DNA from: Hyphomicrobiales bacterium
Lineage (GTDB): Bacteria > Pseudomonadota > Alphaproteobacteria > Rhizobiales > Rhizobiaceae
Assembly: GCA_900473685.1 (NCBI GenBank)
Contig: UCNE01000002.1
Coordinates: forward strand, 124,001 to 188,000
Reading direction: 5' to 3'
Length of the DNA: 64,000 nt
Both the position numbers and the translations under genes were made by a program. Of the stretch, positions 36,915 to 45,673 are shown in pieces (the first letter of the stretch is position 1; every line of letters starts with the position of its first letter). The notes below the pieces were generated by a model. It did not search any database. It had not been told where the DNA came from and saw only the letters and a program-made list of their open reading frames with translations.

Positions 36915-37418
36915 ATGGCAGAGACCCACAAACCCGTCATCAATCCCAGCGACCTCGAGCTGGAACATTGGCAGCAAGGTACGTTCTATGAATCCCGCGA
37001 CGTATCCTTTGGTGTGCAGCTCGGTCTCAAGGATCTCGGCATCGGTTACAGCGAGGTGCCGCCCGGAAAATCCGGCTGCCCGTTCCACAATCATCATATC
37101 GAGGAAGAACTGTTCGTCATTTTGAGCGGAGAAGGCGAATATCGCTTCGGCCCGCATCGCTACCCCGTCAAACCCGGCGATGTGCTCGGCGCCCCCTCCG
37201 GCGGCCCGGAAACGGCGCATCACCTGATCAATACCGGCACCGTCCCCCTCACCTATCTTTCCATGTCGGCCAATGCGAAAGCCGAGATCGTCGAATATCC
37301 GGATTCCGGCAAGTTCCTGGCCAAGTCGCGGGCGACGCCGGATGGCAAGCCGGTCTTCCGTTTCGTCGGACGCAAGGAAAGCGAAACCGATTATTGGGAC
37401 GGCGAGCCCGGAGCCTGA
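36915..37418 (+). CDS. Cupin domain protein
   Basis: This is a single-cupin protein of 167 residues. The metal-binding motif is CPFHNHHIEEELFVILSGEGEYRFG (His, His, Glu) with the second motif in GDVLGAPSGGPETAHHLIN (His). Cupins of this type bind Fe, Mn or Zn and are often isomerases, dioxygenases or sugar-binding; none can be chosen here. A C-terminal tail (FRFVGRKESETDYWDGE) follows. GGAG lies before the ATG at 36915. It is divergent from ribH and starts a plus-strand block inside the riboflavin locus. Confidence 0.83.
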   Translation: MAETHKPVINPSDLELEHWQQGTFYESRDVSFGVQLGLKDLGIGYSEVPPGKSGCPFHNHHIEEELFVILSGEGEYRFGPHRYPVKPGDVLGAPSGGPETAHHLINTGTVPLTYLSMSANAKAEIVEYPDSGKFLAKSRATPDGKPVFRFVGRKESETDYWDGEPGA

Positions 37419-37457
37419 TCGACTACAATCATCATTTCAACTGGACCGAAAAACCAC

Positions 37458-37976
37458 ATGCACAGCGTCCCTACCATCGAAACCGAACGTCTGATCCTGC
37501 GTCCCTATCGCCGTGACGACTTTACCGCCTACGCAGCACTTTTTGCCGACCCCGAAGTCACACGCTTTGTCGGCGGTATCCCGTTTTCACGCGAGCAGGC
37601 CTGGACGCGCTTTCTGCGCCAGGTCGGCATGTGGCACTATTTCGGCTTCGGCTTTCTGGTCTTGCAGGACCGCGCAACCGGCCAGTTCATCGGTGAAGCC
37701 GGCTTTCACGATCTCCACCGCGGTATCAGCCCTTCGGTCGAAGGCACGATGGAAACAGGCTGGGCGTTATCTCCGCGGTCACACGGCCAGGGCCTTGCGA
37801 CCGAGGCTGTCAGCGCTGCCATGAAATGGGGCGACCAGCAGTTTCCGGCGATGAAGAAGACCTGCATCATCGATATCGGCAACCATGCTTCGCTGCGGGT
37901 AGCCGCCAAACTGCAGTTCAAGGAAACCGGACGGACGACCTATCATGGGGCGAACGTGATTTTGCTGGAACGGTAG
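37458..37976 (+). CDS. GNAT acetyltransferase (RimJ/RimL-like)
   Basis: This is a 172-residue GNAT protein of the Acetyltransf_3 type. The N-terminus is typical (ETERLILRPYRRDDFTAYAALFADPEVTRFVGG), acetyl-CoA would bind the loop WALSPRSHGQGLATEAVSAAMKWG, and the end reads NHASLRVAAKLQFKETGRTTYHG. Relatives acetylate protein N-termini, amines or small molecules. It lies 39 bp after the cupin gene on the same strand and probably shares its transcript. A GC-rich hairpin at 38032-38051 follows. Confidence 0.88.
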   Translation: MHSVPTIETERLILRPYRRDDFTAYAALFADPEVTRFVGGIPFSREQAWTRFLRQVGMWHYFGFGFLVLQDRATGQFIGEAGFHDLHRGISPSVEGTMETGWALSPRSHGQGLATEAVSAAMKWGDQQFPAMKKTCIIDIGNHASLRVAAKLQFKETGRTTYHGANVILLER

Positions 37977-38310
37977 GCCGCCAGCACGTCAGATGCAGGA
38001 TCAAGCCTTTGGCGAACCGCTGATCCAGCGCGGCGCGCGCGTTTGCGCGCCCCTATCAATGCCATGCCCCTCCCATACTCAGGACAACCCCGCACCGTTC
38101 CGGCAGCGCCGAAATGAGAGGGCTTCACTACCGAAGAAGAGGTAGGACGGCTGACATTCGCCGCGGCCGCGATGTGTTATTTTTACGGGTCTGCAGCGGC
38201 TGCACACGTACCACCGATTGCGGCGATCCGCAGGATCGGCCTGCAGCAGAACGCAGGTGTCCGCACCATCGGCGGGCATTGTTAGTCCGCGTCAACGCTT
38301 GGGGGCCAAT
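37977..38310. other. Intergenic region before RTX gene
   Basis: This is 334 bp with no convincing gene. It holds a GC hairpin near its left end (GGCGCGC / GCGCGCC, 38032-38051) that may end the GNAT transcript, and presumably the promoter of the RTX gene, which I could not locate with confidence. GGGGG stands 5 bp before the RTX start codon. Confidence 0.5.
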
Positions 38311-39888
38311 ATGGCGAATATCAAAGTAAACAGCGGCTTCGGTTTTGATATCCGAGACATCGATTTCAGCGAAATCCTCAATGCGGTTTCCTATACCCGC
38401 AGCGCCACCAGCTTTGTCGCACAATACACGATGGGCAAGGAGGTTTTCCAGGGCACCGGCTTTGTCTACGACCGGATGAACGCGCCGATTGGCGGCACCG
38501 TCAAGAGTTATGCCGCTTGGCACCAGGCGACGCAGGCATTCCTCGTCGAAGGCATCAGCGTGTCCCTGAAGGCCGTTGTCGTGGCGGCACGGACGGCGAC
38601 GACCAGCGATGACCTCAACCTGATCGCCGGGGCGCTTGCTGGGGCCGACACTTTCAAGGGCGGCGACGGCGCCGATTACATCAAGCTCTTCGGTGGCAAC
38701 GATGTCGCGGCCGGGAATGGCGGCAACGACGTGATTTTCGGGGGAACCGGAAACGACATCCTGAGTGGTGGAGACGGGTCCGATTGGCTGAGCGGCGACG
38801 CCGGCGCCGATAAGCTCGATGGTGGCGCCGGTACCGACACCGCGTCCTATTCGACGGCGACGGCGGGCGTAACGGCAAACCTTGCCAATGCAGCGCTCAA
38901 TACCGGTGACGCCAAGGGCGACGTCTACATATCCATCGAGCGGCTGACCGGCTCGGCGTTCGCCGACAAGCTCACAGGCGATGCCGGCGCCAACCTGCTT
39001 ATCGGCGGCGCTGGCGCCGACCGGCTGGATGGTGGAGCCGGCATAGATACGGCATCCTATGCCGGTGCCGCCGCCGGTGTCACGGCGAGCCTTGCCAAAG
39101 CGGCGATCAACACTGGCGACGCCAAGGGCGACGTCTACGTCTCGATCGAATATCTCACCGGCTCCAACCATGCCGATAATCTTTACGGCAATACCGGCGC
39201 CAATCTACTGTCAGGCGGCACAGGCAATGACCGCCTGTTCGGCGATGCGGGCAATGACACGCTGATCGGCGGGATCGGCGCCGACAGGCTCGATGGTGGC
39301 ACGGGGAGCGACACCGCTTCTTACTCCGGTGCGAGTGCGGGCGTGACGGCAAGTCTTGCCAGCGCTGCAGCCAATACCGGCGACGCCAAGGGGGATGTCT
39401 ATGTTTCCATCGAAAATCTGTCCGGCTCGAGTTACGCCGACAAGCTCTACGGCGATGCCGCCGCCAATCTGCTGTCGGGTGGCTCAGGCAACGATCTGCT
39501 GTCTGGCAATGCGGGTAATGACATGCTTTATGGCGGGCTGGGTGCCGACAGCCTGACGGGTGGCGCCGGAGCCGATACCTTCATCTTCAAGGCCCCGGCG
39601 GAGACGACGGTCGCCGCGGCCGGCCGCGACACGATCTATGATTTTTCCGGCACCGGTGGCGACCGGATCAACCTGTCCGCCATCGATGCCAATTCGGCGG
39701 TAGCGGGCGATCAGGCGTTTACCTTCATTGGGACTGGCGCCTTTACCGGCAAACCCGGCGAACTGAACTATACCAAGCTGTCCTCGGACACCTTTATCTA
39801 CGGCGATATCAACGGCGACAAAGTCGCCGACTTCGCCATTCACCTGGATGATGCCCTCGTCCTGTCGAAGGACTTTTTCATCCTCTGA
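38311..39888 (+). CDS. RTX calcium-binding repeat protein, paralogue of the one at 24023
   Basis: This is a 525-residue protein without signal peptide, rich in Gly, Asp and Ala. Residues 1-110 form a non-repeat module matching the other RTX protein (VFQGTGF, APIGGTV and VEGISV line up with LFQGSGF, EPTGGTV and ITGMSI). GGxGxD nonapeptides start near residue 111. A long unit (LDGGAGxDTASYxxAxAGVTAxLAxAA, [14 protein letters not shown]) occurs three times, starting at bases 38815, 39025 and 39289, i.e. with 70- and 88-residue spacing. The C-terminal region ([20 protein letters not shown] to [13 protein letters not shown]) resembles M10-type secretion ends. The ATG at 38311 follows GGGGG. Type I secretion is inferred; no exporter is adjacent. 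Confidence 0.88.
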   Translation: MANIKVNSGFGFDIRDIDFSEILNAVSYTRSATSFVAQYTMGKEVFQGTGFVYDRMNAPIGGTVKSYAAWHQATQAFLVEGISVSLKAVVVAARTATTSDDLNLIAGALAGADTFKGGDGADYIKLFGGNDVAAGNGGNDVIFGGTGNDILSGGDGSDWLSGDAGADKLDGGAGTDTASYSTATAGVTANLANAALNTGDAKGDVYISIERLTGSAFADKLTGDAGANLLIGGAGADRLDGGAGIDTASYAGAAAGVTASLAKAAINTGDAKGDVYVSIEYLTGSNHADNLYGNTGANLLSGGTGNDRLFGDAGNDTLIGGIGADRLDGGTGSDTASYSGASAGVTASLASAAANTGDAKGDVYVSIENLSGSSYADKLYGDAAANLLSGGSGNDLLSGNAGNDMLYGGLGADSLTGGAGADTFIFKAPAETTVAAAGRDTIYDFSGTGGDRINLSAIDANSAVAGDQAFTFIGTGAFTGKPGELNYTKLSSDTFIYGDINGDKVADFAIHLDDALVLSKDFFIL

Positions 39889-39928
39889 GCAGGCGGCCAA
39901 CTCAACAGCGTCATCGACGCGGAAGAAC

Positions 39929-39950
39929 CGGGCGGGCAAAGACCCGCCCG
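39929..39950. terminator. Hairpin between convergent RTX and ribE genes
   Basis: A perfect 8-bp stem (CGGGCGGG / CCCGCCCG) with a 6-nt loop lies 40 bp after the RTX stop and 52 bp after the ribE stop. It lacks a T-run on both strands, so it is a likely but not classical transcription end. Confidence 0.45.
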
Positions 39951-40002
39951 CGCGCCTTCGAGATTAGACTTCTACGACGGACCAGACGCCCCCGGAACAA
40001 GC

Positions 40003-40623
40003 CTATTCGGCCTTCGGTGCCGGAAACTCTGCCAGCCGCGCGGCATAGCGGGCCATCGTGTCGACTTCGAAATTGACGAAATCGCCGGCCTTGCGCTGGC
40101 CCCAGGTTGTCACATCGAGAGAATGGCGGATCAGCAGGACATCGAAATCCGTGCCGTTGACGGCGTTGACCGTCAGCGATGTGCCATCGAGCGCGATGGA
40201 GCCCTTTGGCGCCACGAATTTCGCCAGATGTTCCGGCGCACGCAGGCGGAACCGCGTCGCCTCGCCTTCCGCTTCGACGGAGAGGATTTCGGCCTTACCG
40301 TCGACATGCCCGGACACAAGGTGGCCGCCGAGTTCGTCGCCGATCTTCAGCGAGCGCTCGAGATTGATCTTCTGGCTCGCGGTCCACGACGCAATCGTCG
40401 TCAGCCGCAGCGCCTCTTCCCAGGCCTCGACCTCGAACCAGCGGCCGTTGGCGCCCTCTTCCGGCAGCGTCGTGACCGTCAGGCAGACGCCGGAACAGGC
40501 AATCGATGCACCGATGTCGATGCCCTTGGGATCATAGGCGGTGGCAATGCGCAGCTTGATGCCCTCATCGAGGGGGGTGATCGTTTCGACAGTGCCGATA
40601 TCGGTGATAATGCCGGTAAACAT
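40003..40623 (-). CDS. ribE: Riboflavin synthase, alpha chain
   Basis: This enzyme dismutates two lumazine molecules to riboflavin. The 206-residue product has the two lumazine-binding halves: MFTGIITDIGTVETI and GASIACSGVCLTV in the first, LGGHLVSGHVDGKAEIL and GSIALDGTSLTVNAV in the second, with residues 1-10 holding the conserved MFTGI start. Its ATG (40623) overlaps the ribD stop by one base, so the two are coupled. It ends the glyA-nrdR-ribD-ribE series and is convergent with the RTX gene. Confidence 0.96.
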   Translation of the reverse strand: MFTGIITDIGTVETITPLDEGIKLRIATAYDPKGIDIGASIACSGVCLTVTTLPEEGANGRWFEVEAWEEALRLTTIASWTASQKINLERSLKIGDELGGHLVSGHVDGKAEILSVEAEGEATRFRLRAPEHLAKFVAPKGSIALDGTSLTVNAVNGTDFDVLLIRHSLDVTTWGQRKAGDFVNFEVDTMARYAARLAEFPAPKAE

Positions 40624-41747
40624 CAGAGGGTTCTTTCGTATTCGTAGGTGTCGAGGAGGTCGTCGCCAAAGGTATCCGTCCGCCGGTGAACGAAGCCCAC
40701 CGGGATCAGCTTCCGGTCAAGTGGGGATGGCACCCCCTCCTCGCCAAGGGTCAGCGGCGCGGTAAACAGCAATATCCGGTCAACCAGCCCGTCATTGAGA
40801 AACTGTTGTGCCGTCCGCGCACCGCCTTCGACCAGAAGCGAGGATACGCCCCGCGTCGCCAGAGCCGCGAGCAGATCGGCAGGCACTTTCGGATCACAGA
40901 CCACCACCTCGGCACCGGCCGCTTCCAATGCCTGCTGGCGTTCTGAAAAAGCGACCGATCCATCGCTTTGGCCGGTAACGATCAGGACCGGCACGCTGCG
41001 GGCCGTCTGCGCCAGCTTCGAGGTGACCGGCAGGTTGAGATCGCCATCGATGACGATGCGGAGCGGCGAGCGGAGCTCCAGCCCGGCGATACGGGAGGTC
41101 AATTCCGGATCGTCGGCAATGGCCGTGCCGATACCGACAAGGATGGCGTCCGTCTCGGCGCGCAGCCGATGCACGATCTCACGCGCCGGGGCGCCGGTGA
41201 TCGGCACCTGCCCCTGCCCCTTGATGCCGATCATGCCATCGGCCGAAACGGCAAGTTTGAGAGTCACATACGGCCGGTTGTTGCGCTTGCGCATGAGGTA
41301 GCCCTCAAGCTCGCGCTCGCCCTCTTCTTCCAGCACACCGGTAATGACCTCAATACCGGCATCGCGCAGCATTTCGATGCCGTGACCCGAGACCCGTTCG
41401 TCCGGATCGACCACGGCGACGACGACCCGGGCAATGCCGGCAGCAATCAGCGCATCGGCGCAGGGCGGGGTCTTTCCGTGGTGGGAACAGGGTTCGAGCG
41501 TCACATAAGCGGTAGCGCCGCGTGCCAGCGGCCCGGCATTGGCCAGAGCCTGTGTTTCTGCATGCGGCCTGCCGCTCAAGGCCGTGACGGCGCTGCCGAC
41601 GATCTTTGGACCATTCCCGTCATTACGGACAATGACGCAACCGACTGATGGATTGGAACCGGTGACACCGAGATGCTGGTGTGCAAGGCGCAGCGCCTCC
41701 GCCATAAACCGCTTGTCTTCCGCCGCGTCTGCCATATCGATGCCCAT
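40623..41747 (-). CDS. ribD: Bifunctional riboflavin biosynthesis deaminase/reductase
   Basis: RibD carries out the second and third steps of riboflavin synthesis. The 374-residue product has the zinc deaminase half (PHAETQALANAG, EPCSHHGKTPPCADALI) and the NADPH reductase half (RPYVTLKLAVSADGMI, GIGTAIADDPELTSR, LLVEGGARTAQQFL). I choose the ATG at 41747 since AAGGG lies upstream; an ATG at 41735 is also possible. It stops one base inside the ribE start. Two overlapping hairpins occupy the 58-bp gap after nrdR. Confidence 0.95.
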   Translation of the reverse strand: MGIDMADAAEDKRFMAEALRLAHQHLGVTGSNPSVGCVIVRNDGNGPKIVGSAVTALSGRPHAETQALANAGPLARGATAYVTLEPCSHHGKTPPCADALIAAGIARVVVAVVDPDERVSGHGIEMLRDAGIEVITGVLEEEGERELEGYLMRKRNNRPYVTLKLAVSADGMIGIKGQGQVPITGAPAREIVHRLRAETDAILVGIGTAIADDPELTSRIAGLELRSPLRIVIDGDLNLPVTSKLAQTARSVPVLIVTGQSDGSVAFSERQQALEAAGAEVVVCDPKVPADLLAALATRGVSSLLVEGGARTAQQFLNDGLVDRILLFTAPLTLGEEGVPSPLDRKLIPVGFVHRRTDTFGDDLLDTYEYERTL

Positions 41748-41768
41748 CCCCAACCCTTAAACGTCAAA

Positions 41769-41801
41769 CGCCGCCCTTTCGGGCGGCGCCAAGTCTTGGC
41801 G
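41769..41801 (-). promoter_or_regulatory. Overlapping hairpins in the nrdR-ribD gap
   Basis: Read in the direction of the genes, a 7-bp hairpin (CGCCAAG/CTTGGCG, 41801-41787) is followed by an 8-bp hairpin (CGCCGCCC-GAAA-GGGCGGCG, 41788-41769) that shares two bases with it, then GTTTGA. The two cannot both form fully. It could be an attenuator or partial terminator setting ribD expression below nrdR. Confidence 0.45.
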
Positions 41802-41805
41802 TCGA

Positions 41806-42279
41806 TCAGGCGCCGGGATCCCGGGCAATCTTGGCGCTGATCTCGGCGATCACCTTTTCGAAATCATCCGCATGGGAGAAATCGCGGTAGACCGAGGCGT
41901 AGCGCACGAAGGCAACGTCATCGAGACCTTTCAAAGCCTCGAGTACCTGCAGGCCGATTTCCTCGGACGGAATTTCCGTTTCGCCCGAGCTTTCAAGCCG
42001 CCGGACGATGCCCGACACCGCCCGCTCGATCCGGTCGCGATCGATCGGCCGCTTGCGCAGCGCGATCTCGAACGAGCGCAACAGCTTGTCGCGATCGAAC
42101 GGCGCCTTGCGGCCGGTCTTCTTCAGGATCATCAGTTCCCGAAGCTGCACCCGCTCGAAGGTCGTGAAACGGCCGCCACAATCCGGACAGATGCGCCGGC
42201 GGCGGATGGCGGCGCCGTCCTCCGCAGGACGGCTGTCCTTCACCTGGCTGTCTTCCGATCCACAATAAGGGCAGCGCAT
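41806..42279 (-). CDS. nrdR: Transcriptional repressor NrdR
   Basis: NrdR represses ribonucleotide reductase genes in response to the ATP/dATP balance. The 157-residue product has the N-terminal zinc ribbon ([17 protein letters not shown], then [14 protein letters not shown], four cysteines) and the ATP-cone ([28 protein letters not shown]-like) domain. The neighbours glyA upstream and ribD downstream are the usual ones in Rhizobiales. No ribonucleotide reductase gene is in the window. Confidence 0.97.
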   Translation of the reverse strand: MRCPYCGSEDSQVKDSRPAEDGAAIRRRRICPDCGGRFTTFERVQLRELMILKKTGRKAPFDRDKLLRSFEIALRKRPIDRDRIERAVSGIVRRLESSGETEIPSEEIGLQVLEALKGLDDVAFVRYASVYRDFSHADDFEKVIAEISAKIARDPGA

Positions 42280-42306
42280 TCGGGTTCCTTGACGAGAGCT
42301 GAAAGA

Positions 42307-43608
42307 TTACATGTAGGGATACATCGGGAAACGGTCGGTCAGCTTGACCACCTTTTCACGCACACCCGCTTCGACCGTGGCATTGCCTTCATCGGAATTG
42401 GCGACCTTCAGGCCATCGAGTACTTCGACGATCAGGTTGCCGATTTCGCGGAAGTCGGCTTCCTTGAAGCCGCGCGTCGTACCGGCCGGGGTGCCGAGGC
42501 GAACACCGGAGGTAACGAACGGCTTTTCCGGGTCGAACGGAATACCGTTCTTGTTGCAGGTGATGTAGCCGCGGCCAAGCGCTGCTTCAGCCCGCTTGCC
42601 GGTGGCGTTCTTCTTGCGAAGGTCGACCAGCATCAGGTGGTTATCGGTGCCGCCCGAAACGATATCGAGACCGCCGGCCACCAGCGTTTCCGACAGAGCC
42701 TTGGCGTTCTTGACGATCTGGGCCGCATAATCCTGGAATTCCGGCTGCAGCGCCTCGCCGAAGGCAACGGCCTTGGCAGCGATGATGTGCATCAGCGGGC
42801 CACCCTGCAGGCCCGGGAAGACCGCGGAGTTGAACTTCTTTGCCAGATCCTCGTCATTGGTGAGGATGACGCCGCCACGCGGACCGCGCAGCGACTTGTG
42901 CGTGGTGGTGGTGGCAACATGGCAATGCGGGAACGGCGACGGGTGCTGGTTACCGGCAACAAGGCCGGCAATGTGCGCCATGTCAACCATCAGGTAGGCG
43001 CCGACTTCATCAGCGATCTCGCGGAAGCGCTTCCAGTCCCAGATGCGCGAATAGGCAGTGCCGCCGGCGATAATCAGCTTAGGCTTATGCGTACGAGCCT
43101 TTTCGGCGACCGCATCCATGTCGAGCAGGTTGTCGCCTTCGCGCACGCCGTAAGAGACGACGTTGAACCACTTGCCGGACATGTTGACCGGCGAACCGTG
43201 CGTCAGGTGACCGCCCGAGTTGAGGTCGAGACCCATGAAGGTATCGCCCGGCTGCAAGAGCGCCAGGAACACGGCCTGGTTCATCTGCGACCCGGAGTTC
43301 GGCTGGACGTTGGCGAAATTGACGCCGAACAGCTTCTTGGCACGCTCGATGGCGAGTTCTTCGGCGATATCGACGAACTGGCAGCCGCCGTAATAGCGCT
43401 TGCCCGGATAGCCTTCGGCATATTTGTTCGTCATGATCGAGCCCTGCGCCTCCAGAACGGCGCGCGAGACGATGTTTTCAGAGGCGATCAGTTCGATCTC
43501 GTGGCGCTGGCGGCCCAGTTCCTTGCCGATCGCGCCGAAAATCTCCGGGTCGGTATCGGCAAGCGTACGGGTGAAGAAAATATCGGGATTGACGGCTGAA
43601 ACACTCAT
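42307..43608 (-). CDS. glyA: Serine hydroxymethyltransferase
   Basis: GlyA interconverts serine and glycine using PLP and tetrahydrofolate, the main source of one-carbon units. The 433-residue product contains [49 protein letters not shown] and the PLP lysine in [14 protein letters not shown]. The ATG at 43608 ([12 protein letters not shown]) is supported by GGAG seven bases upstream; the longer frame is unrelated. It is the first gene of the glyA-nrdR-ribD-ribE series. Confidence 0.97.
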   Translation of the reverse strand: MSVSAVNPDIFFTRTLADTDPEIFGAIGKELGRQRHEIELIASENIVSRAVLEAQGSIMTNKYAEGYPGKRYYGGCQFVDIAEELAIERAKKLFGVNFANVQPNSGSQMNQAVFLALLQPGDTFMGLDLNSGGHLTHGSPVNMSGKWFNVVSYGVREGDNLLDMDAVAEKARTHKPKLIIAGGTAYSRIWDWKRFREIADEVGAYLMVDMAHIAGLVAGNQHPSPFPHCHVATTTTHKSLRGPRGGVILTNDEDLAKKFNSAVFPGLQGGPLMHIIAAKAVAFGEALQPEFQDYAAQIVKNAKALSETLVAGGLDIVSGGTDNHLMLVDLRKKNATGKRAEAALGRGYITCNKNGIPFDPEKPFVTSGVRLGTPAGTTRGFKEADFREIGNLIVEVLDGLKVANSDEGNATVEAGVREKVVKLTDRFPMYPYM

Positions 43609-43741
43609 TGTGAAAGCTCCTCGAAAGACTGTGGCACGGTGTTTATCGTCCTCGCATGGCAAGGGCAATACGGGCTGTGCGATTTGCGCCATTTCCCCCA
43701 TCTGCAGCGCCGGGAATGCGGCAACGACCAGCAACGCAAAA

Positions 43742-43771
43742 GGCTGCGCCCCCTTTCAAAGGGACGCGGCC
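43742..43771 (-). terminator. Intrinsic terminator of the L,D-transpeptidase gene
   Basis: An imperfect stem (GGCCGCG, CCCTT / AAGGG, CGCAGCC read on the minus strand) is followed by TTTTG on that strand. It lies 25 bp after the stop at 43797 and separates ldtP from glyA. Confidence 0.6.
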
Positions 43772-43796
43772 TCGGTATTTTTAACGGCAGAACGGC

Positions 43797-45122
43797 TTAT
43801 TGCGGCAGGTTGTCGCGCTCGACGGAACCGGCCGCCTGCTCGACGCCGGTGGTGGTCTGGAGCGCCAGTTCCTGCTCGCCGTCCATCTCGTAGATGTCGT
43901 CGCGGAACTGCACGATGCCATCGGTTGCCGCCCAGGCGGTGATGTACTTGAAATAGACCGGAACCTCGACCGCGAGCTTGATCGGAGAGTTCTGACCCGA
44001 GCGGATCGTTGCCTCGATCTGCTGACGCGACCAGCCGGGCGTGTCGCGCAGCAACCACGTCGTCAGGTCGCGGACGTTCTGAACGCGTACGCAGCCGGAC
44101 GATTCGAAGCGGGCAAGCTTGTTGAACAGGCCCTGCTGCGGCGTGTCGTGCATGTACTCGTTGTTCGGGTTGTGGAAGTTGATCTTCGTCGACGCCATGG
44201 CGTTGGTCTTGCCCGGATCCTGGCGGAACGTCAGGTTCGGCGCCTTCTCGGCATTCCAGTCGATGGTTTCCGGGGAAACCTCGTTGCCCTTGCCATCGAT
44301 CAGACGGATGGAATTCTTCTTCAGATATTCCGGATCCTTGCGCATCAGCGGAACGATGTCCTTCTCGACGATCGAGCGCGGAGACGTCCAATAGGGGTTG
44401 ATGATGACTTCGTAGATCTTCGAGTTGATGATGTGGGTCTGGCGGCTGATGCGGCCGACAACGGCCGTATGGCGTGTCGCAACGCGGCCATTTTCGACGG
44501 CTTCGATATAGGCTGCCGGAATGTTGACCAGCACATAACGCTCGCCGAGATCGCCGGACATCGACTGCAGGCGGACGATGTTGGTATTCAGCTGGCCGAG
44601 GCGCACGTCGGCGGCAATGTTCATTGCCTTGATGGAATACTCGCCAAGCACGCCGTCGGCCGGCAGGCCGTGGCGCGCCTGAAAACGCTTGACCGCGCCA
44701 TCGACATAGCTGTCGAAGGAATTGGAAATACCGGCGGATTGCGGCAGATCGCCCGAAATGATCAGGCGCTGGCGCAGAGCCTGCACGGAGGAATCGACAA
44801 CGCCCATTTCCAGACGAACCGGCGAATTGACCTGCGGCCAGCCCCCGGCCGAAACGATCTGCTGGTACTGGCCAACGGCGTTCTGGGTATTGGTCAGTGT
44901 GTTCATACCGAAGATCGGTGAGTTCGACACGACCGCCGTGGCGCTGCGCGAAGCCTTGGCGTCGAATTGATCGTCCCAGGCGCCGCGGCGCGGTGCATTG
45001 ATGATGTCGTCAAGTGCATCCTGCGCAAAAGCGCCACCGGCCCATGTTGCAGCGCCGAAAGCTGCGGCCGAGGCCAGGAAGCCACGGCGAGAGACTGCAT
45101 CAATTCCGGGTTTTTTCGACAT
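43797..45122 (-). CDS. ldtP: Tat-exported murein L,D-transpeptidase (LdtP-like)
   Basis: This 441-residue periplasmic enzyme cross-links or remodels peptidoglycan. It starts with a twin-arginine signal (SRRGFLASAAAFGAATW, cleaved after AFA near residue 33). A peptidoglycan-binding region is seen in SYVDGAVKRFQARHGLPADGVLG, then the YkuD domain with MHDTPQQGLFNK and the catalytic cysteine in FESSGCVRVQNV. The ATG at 45122 follows TAGGA. The LdtR regulator gene lies upstream on the same strand; in Liberibacter and Sinorhizobium LdtR activates the adjacent ldtP. Export through Tat rather than Sec is unusual for the family. Confidence 0.9.
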   Translation of the reverse strand: MSKKPGIDAVSRRGFLASAAAFGAATWAGGAFAQDALDDIINAPRRGAWDDQFDAKASRSATAVVSNSPIFGMNTLTNTQNAVGQYQQIVSAGGWPQVNSPVRLEMGVVDSSVQALRQRLIISGDLPQSAGISNSFDSYVDGAVKRFQARHGLPADGVLGEYSIKAMNIAADVRLGQLNTNIVRLQSMSGDLGERYVLVNIPAAYIEAVENGRVATRHTAVVGRISRQTHIINSKIYEVIINPYWTSPRSIVEKDIVPLMRKDPEYLKKNSIRLIDGKGNEVSPETIDWNAEKAPNLTFRQDPGKTNAMASTKINFHNPNNEYMHDTPQQGLFNKLARFESSGCVRVQNVRDLTTWLLRDTPGWSRQQIEATIRSGQNSPIKLAVEVPVYFKYITAWAATDGIVQFRDDIYEMDGEQELALQTTTGVEQAAGSVERDNLPQ

Positions 45123-45673
45123 AATTCCTACCATCCAATGCTGCGATGCAAAACGCAGAGCTACCATGAATACGGTTAACAAACGTAAACTATACTTGCA
45201 GATCCCTGCCCGCAGTTCACATTTGTGAGAGTGCGAATGCAGCATGCGGCCAGTCGCCGATTGGCAACAGAAGCAACGCAGGGGTCGCATTTTCGTATCT
45301 CGTCGCTGTCACAGTAATATGGCCAATTCGTGTCGCCTGCCGGCAACTTGCAATCTCACCGCATTCGCCGTTGACCGGCGCAGCATTCCGGAGACACTGC
45401 ATTCGCGCTTGAGCATCAAGGCGGCGATAGAAAAGGCCGCCCGGCTTGCATCCATCGTTATGATTTGGCGAAAATCGCGGGTGCGCGCTACGGGATTGAG
45501 CAGGACATCGATATGCACGTCCCGGCGAGCAAGGCTCCAAGCGGAGAACGCGGCTATCGGCTCGGTCAACGACGGCATTTTGCCATCCCTGCCGGCTTTT
45601 TGTGTATCCGCTTCTCGTCCTGCGGCCGCTGGGCCGCAGGAGAGGAGAAACAGCAGTCAGCTTTGGGCGCTGA
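45123..45673. other. Long intergenic region between ldtR and ldtP
   Basis: This 551-bp gap has no plausible gene: the open frames in it have odd composition and no similarity. Next to the ldtR stop is a perfect 10-bp hairpin (TCCTGCGGCC / GGCCGCAGGA, 45618-45641) without a T-run. The ldtP promoter and LdtR site should lie in the 150 bp next to ldtP, which are AT-richer (GGTTAACAAACGTAAACTAT around 45174). Confidence 0.55.

Noticed and set aside
24023-39888. CRISPR-like arrays at the repeated DNA in the RTX genes
   Set aside because: The repeats are coding, in frame, degenerate and of 27 bp or 200-plus bp period, explained by RTX nonapeptides and larger protein units.
45217-45540. 107-codon minus-strand frame in the ldtR-ldtP gap
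   Set aside because: Its composition is unlike a real protein, it has no ribosome-binding site and no similarity that I recognise.
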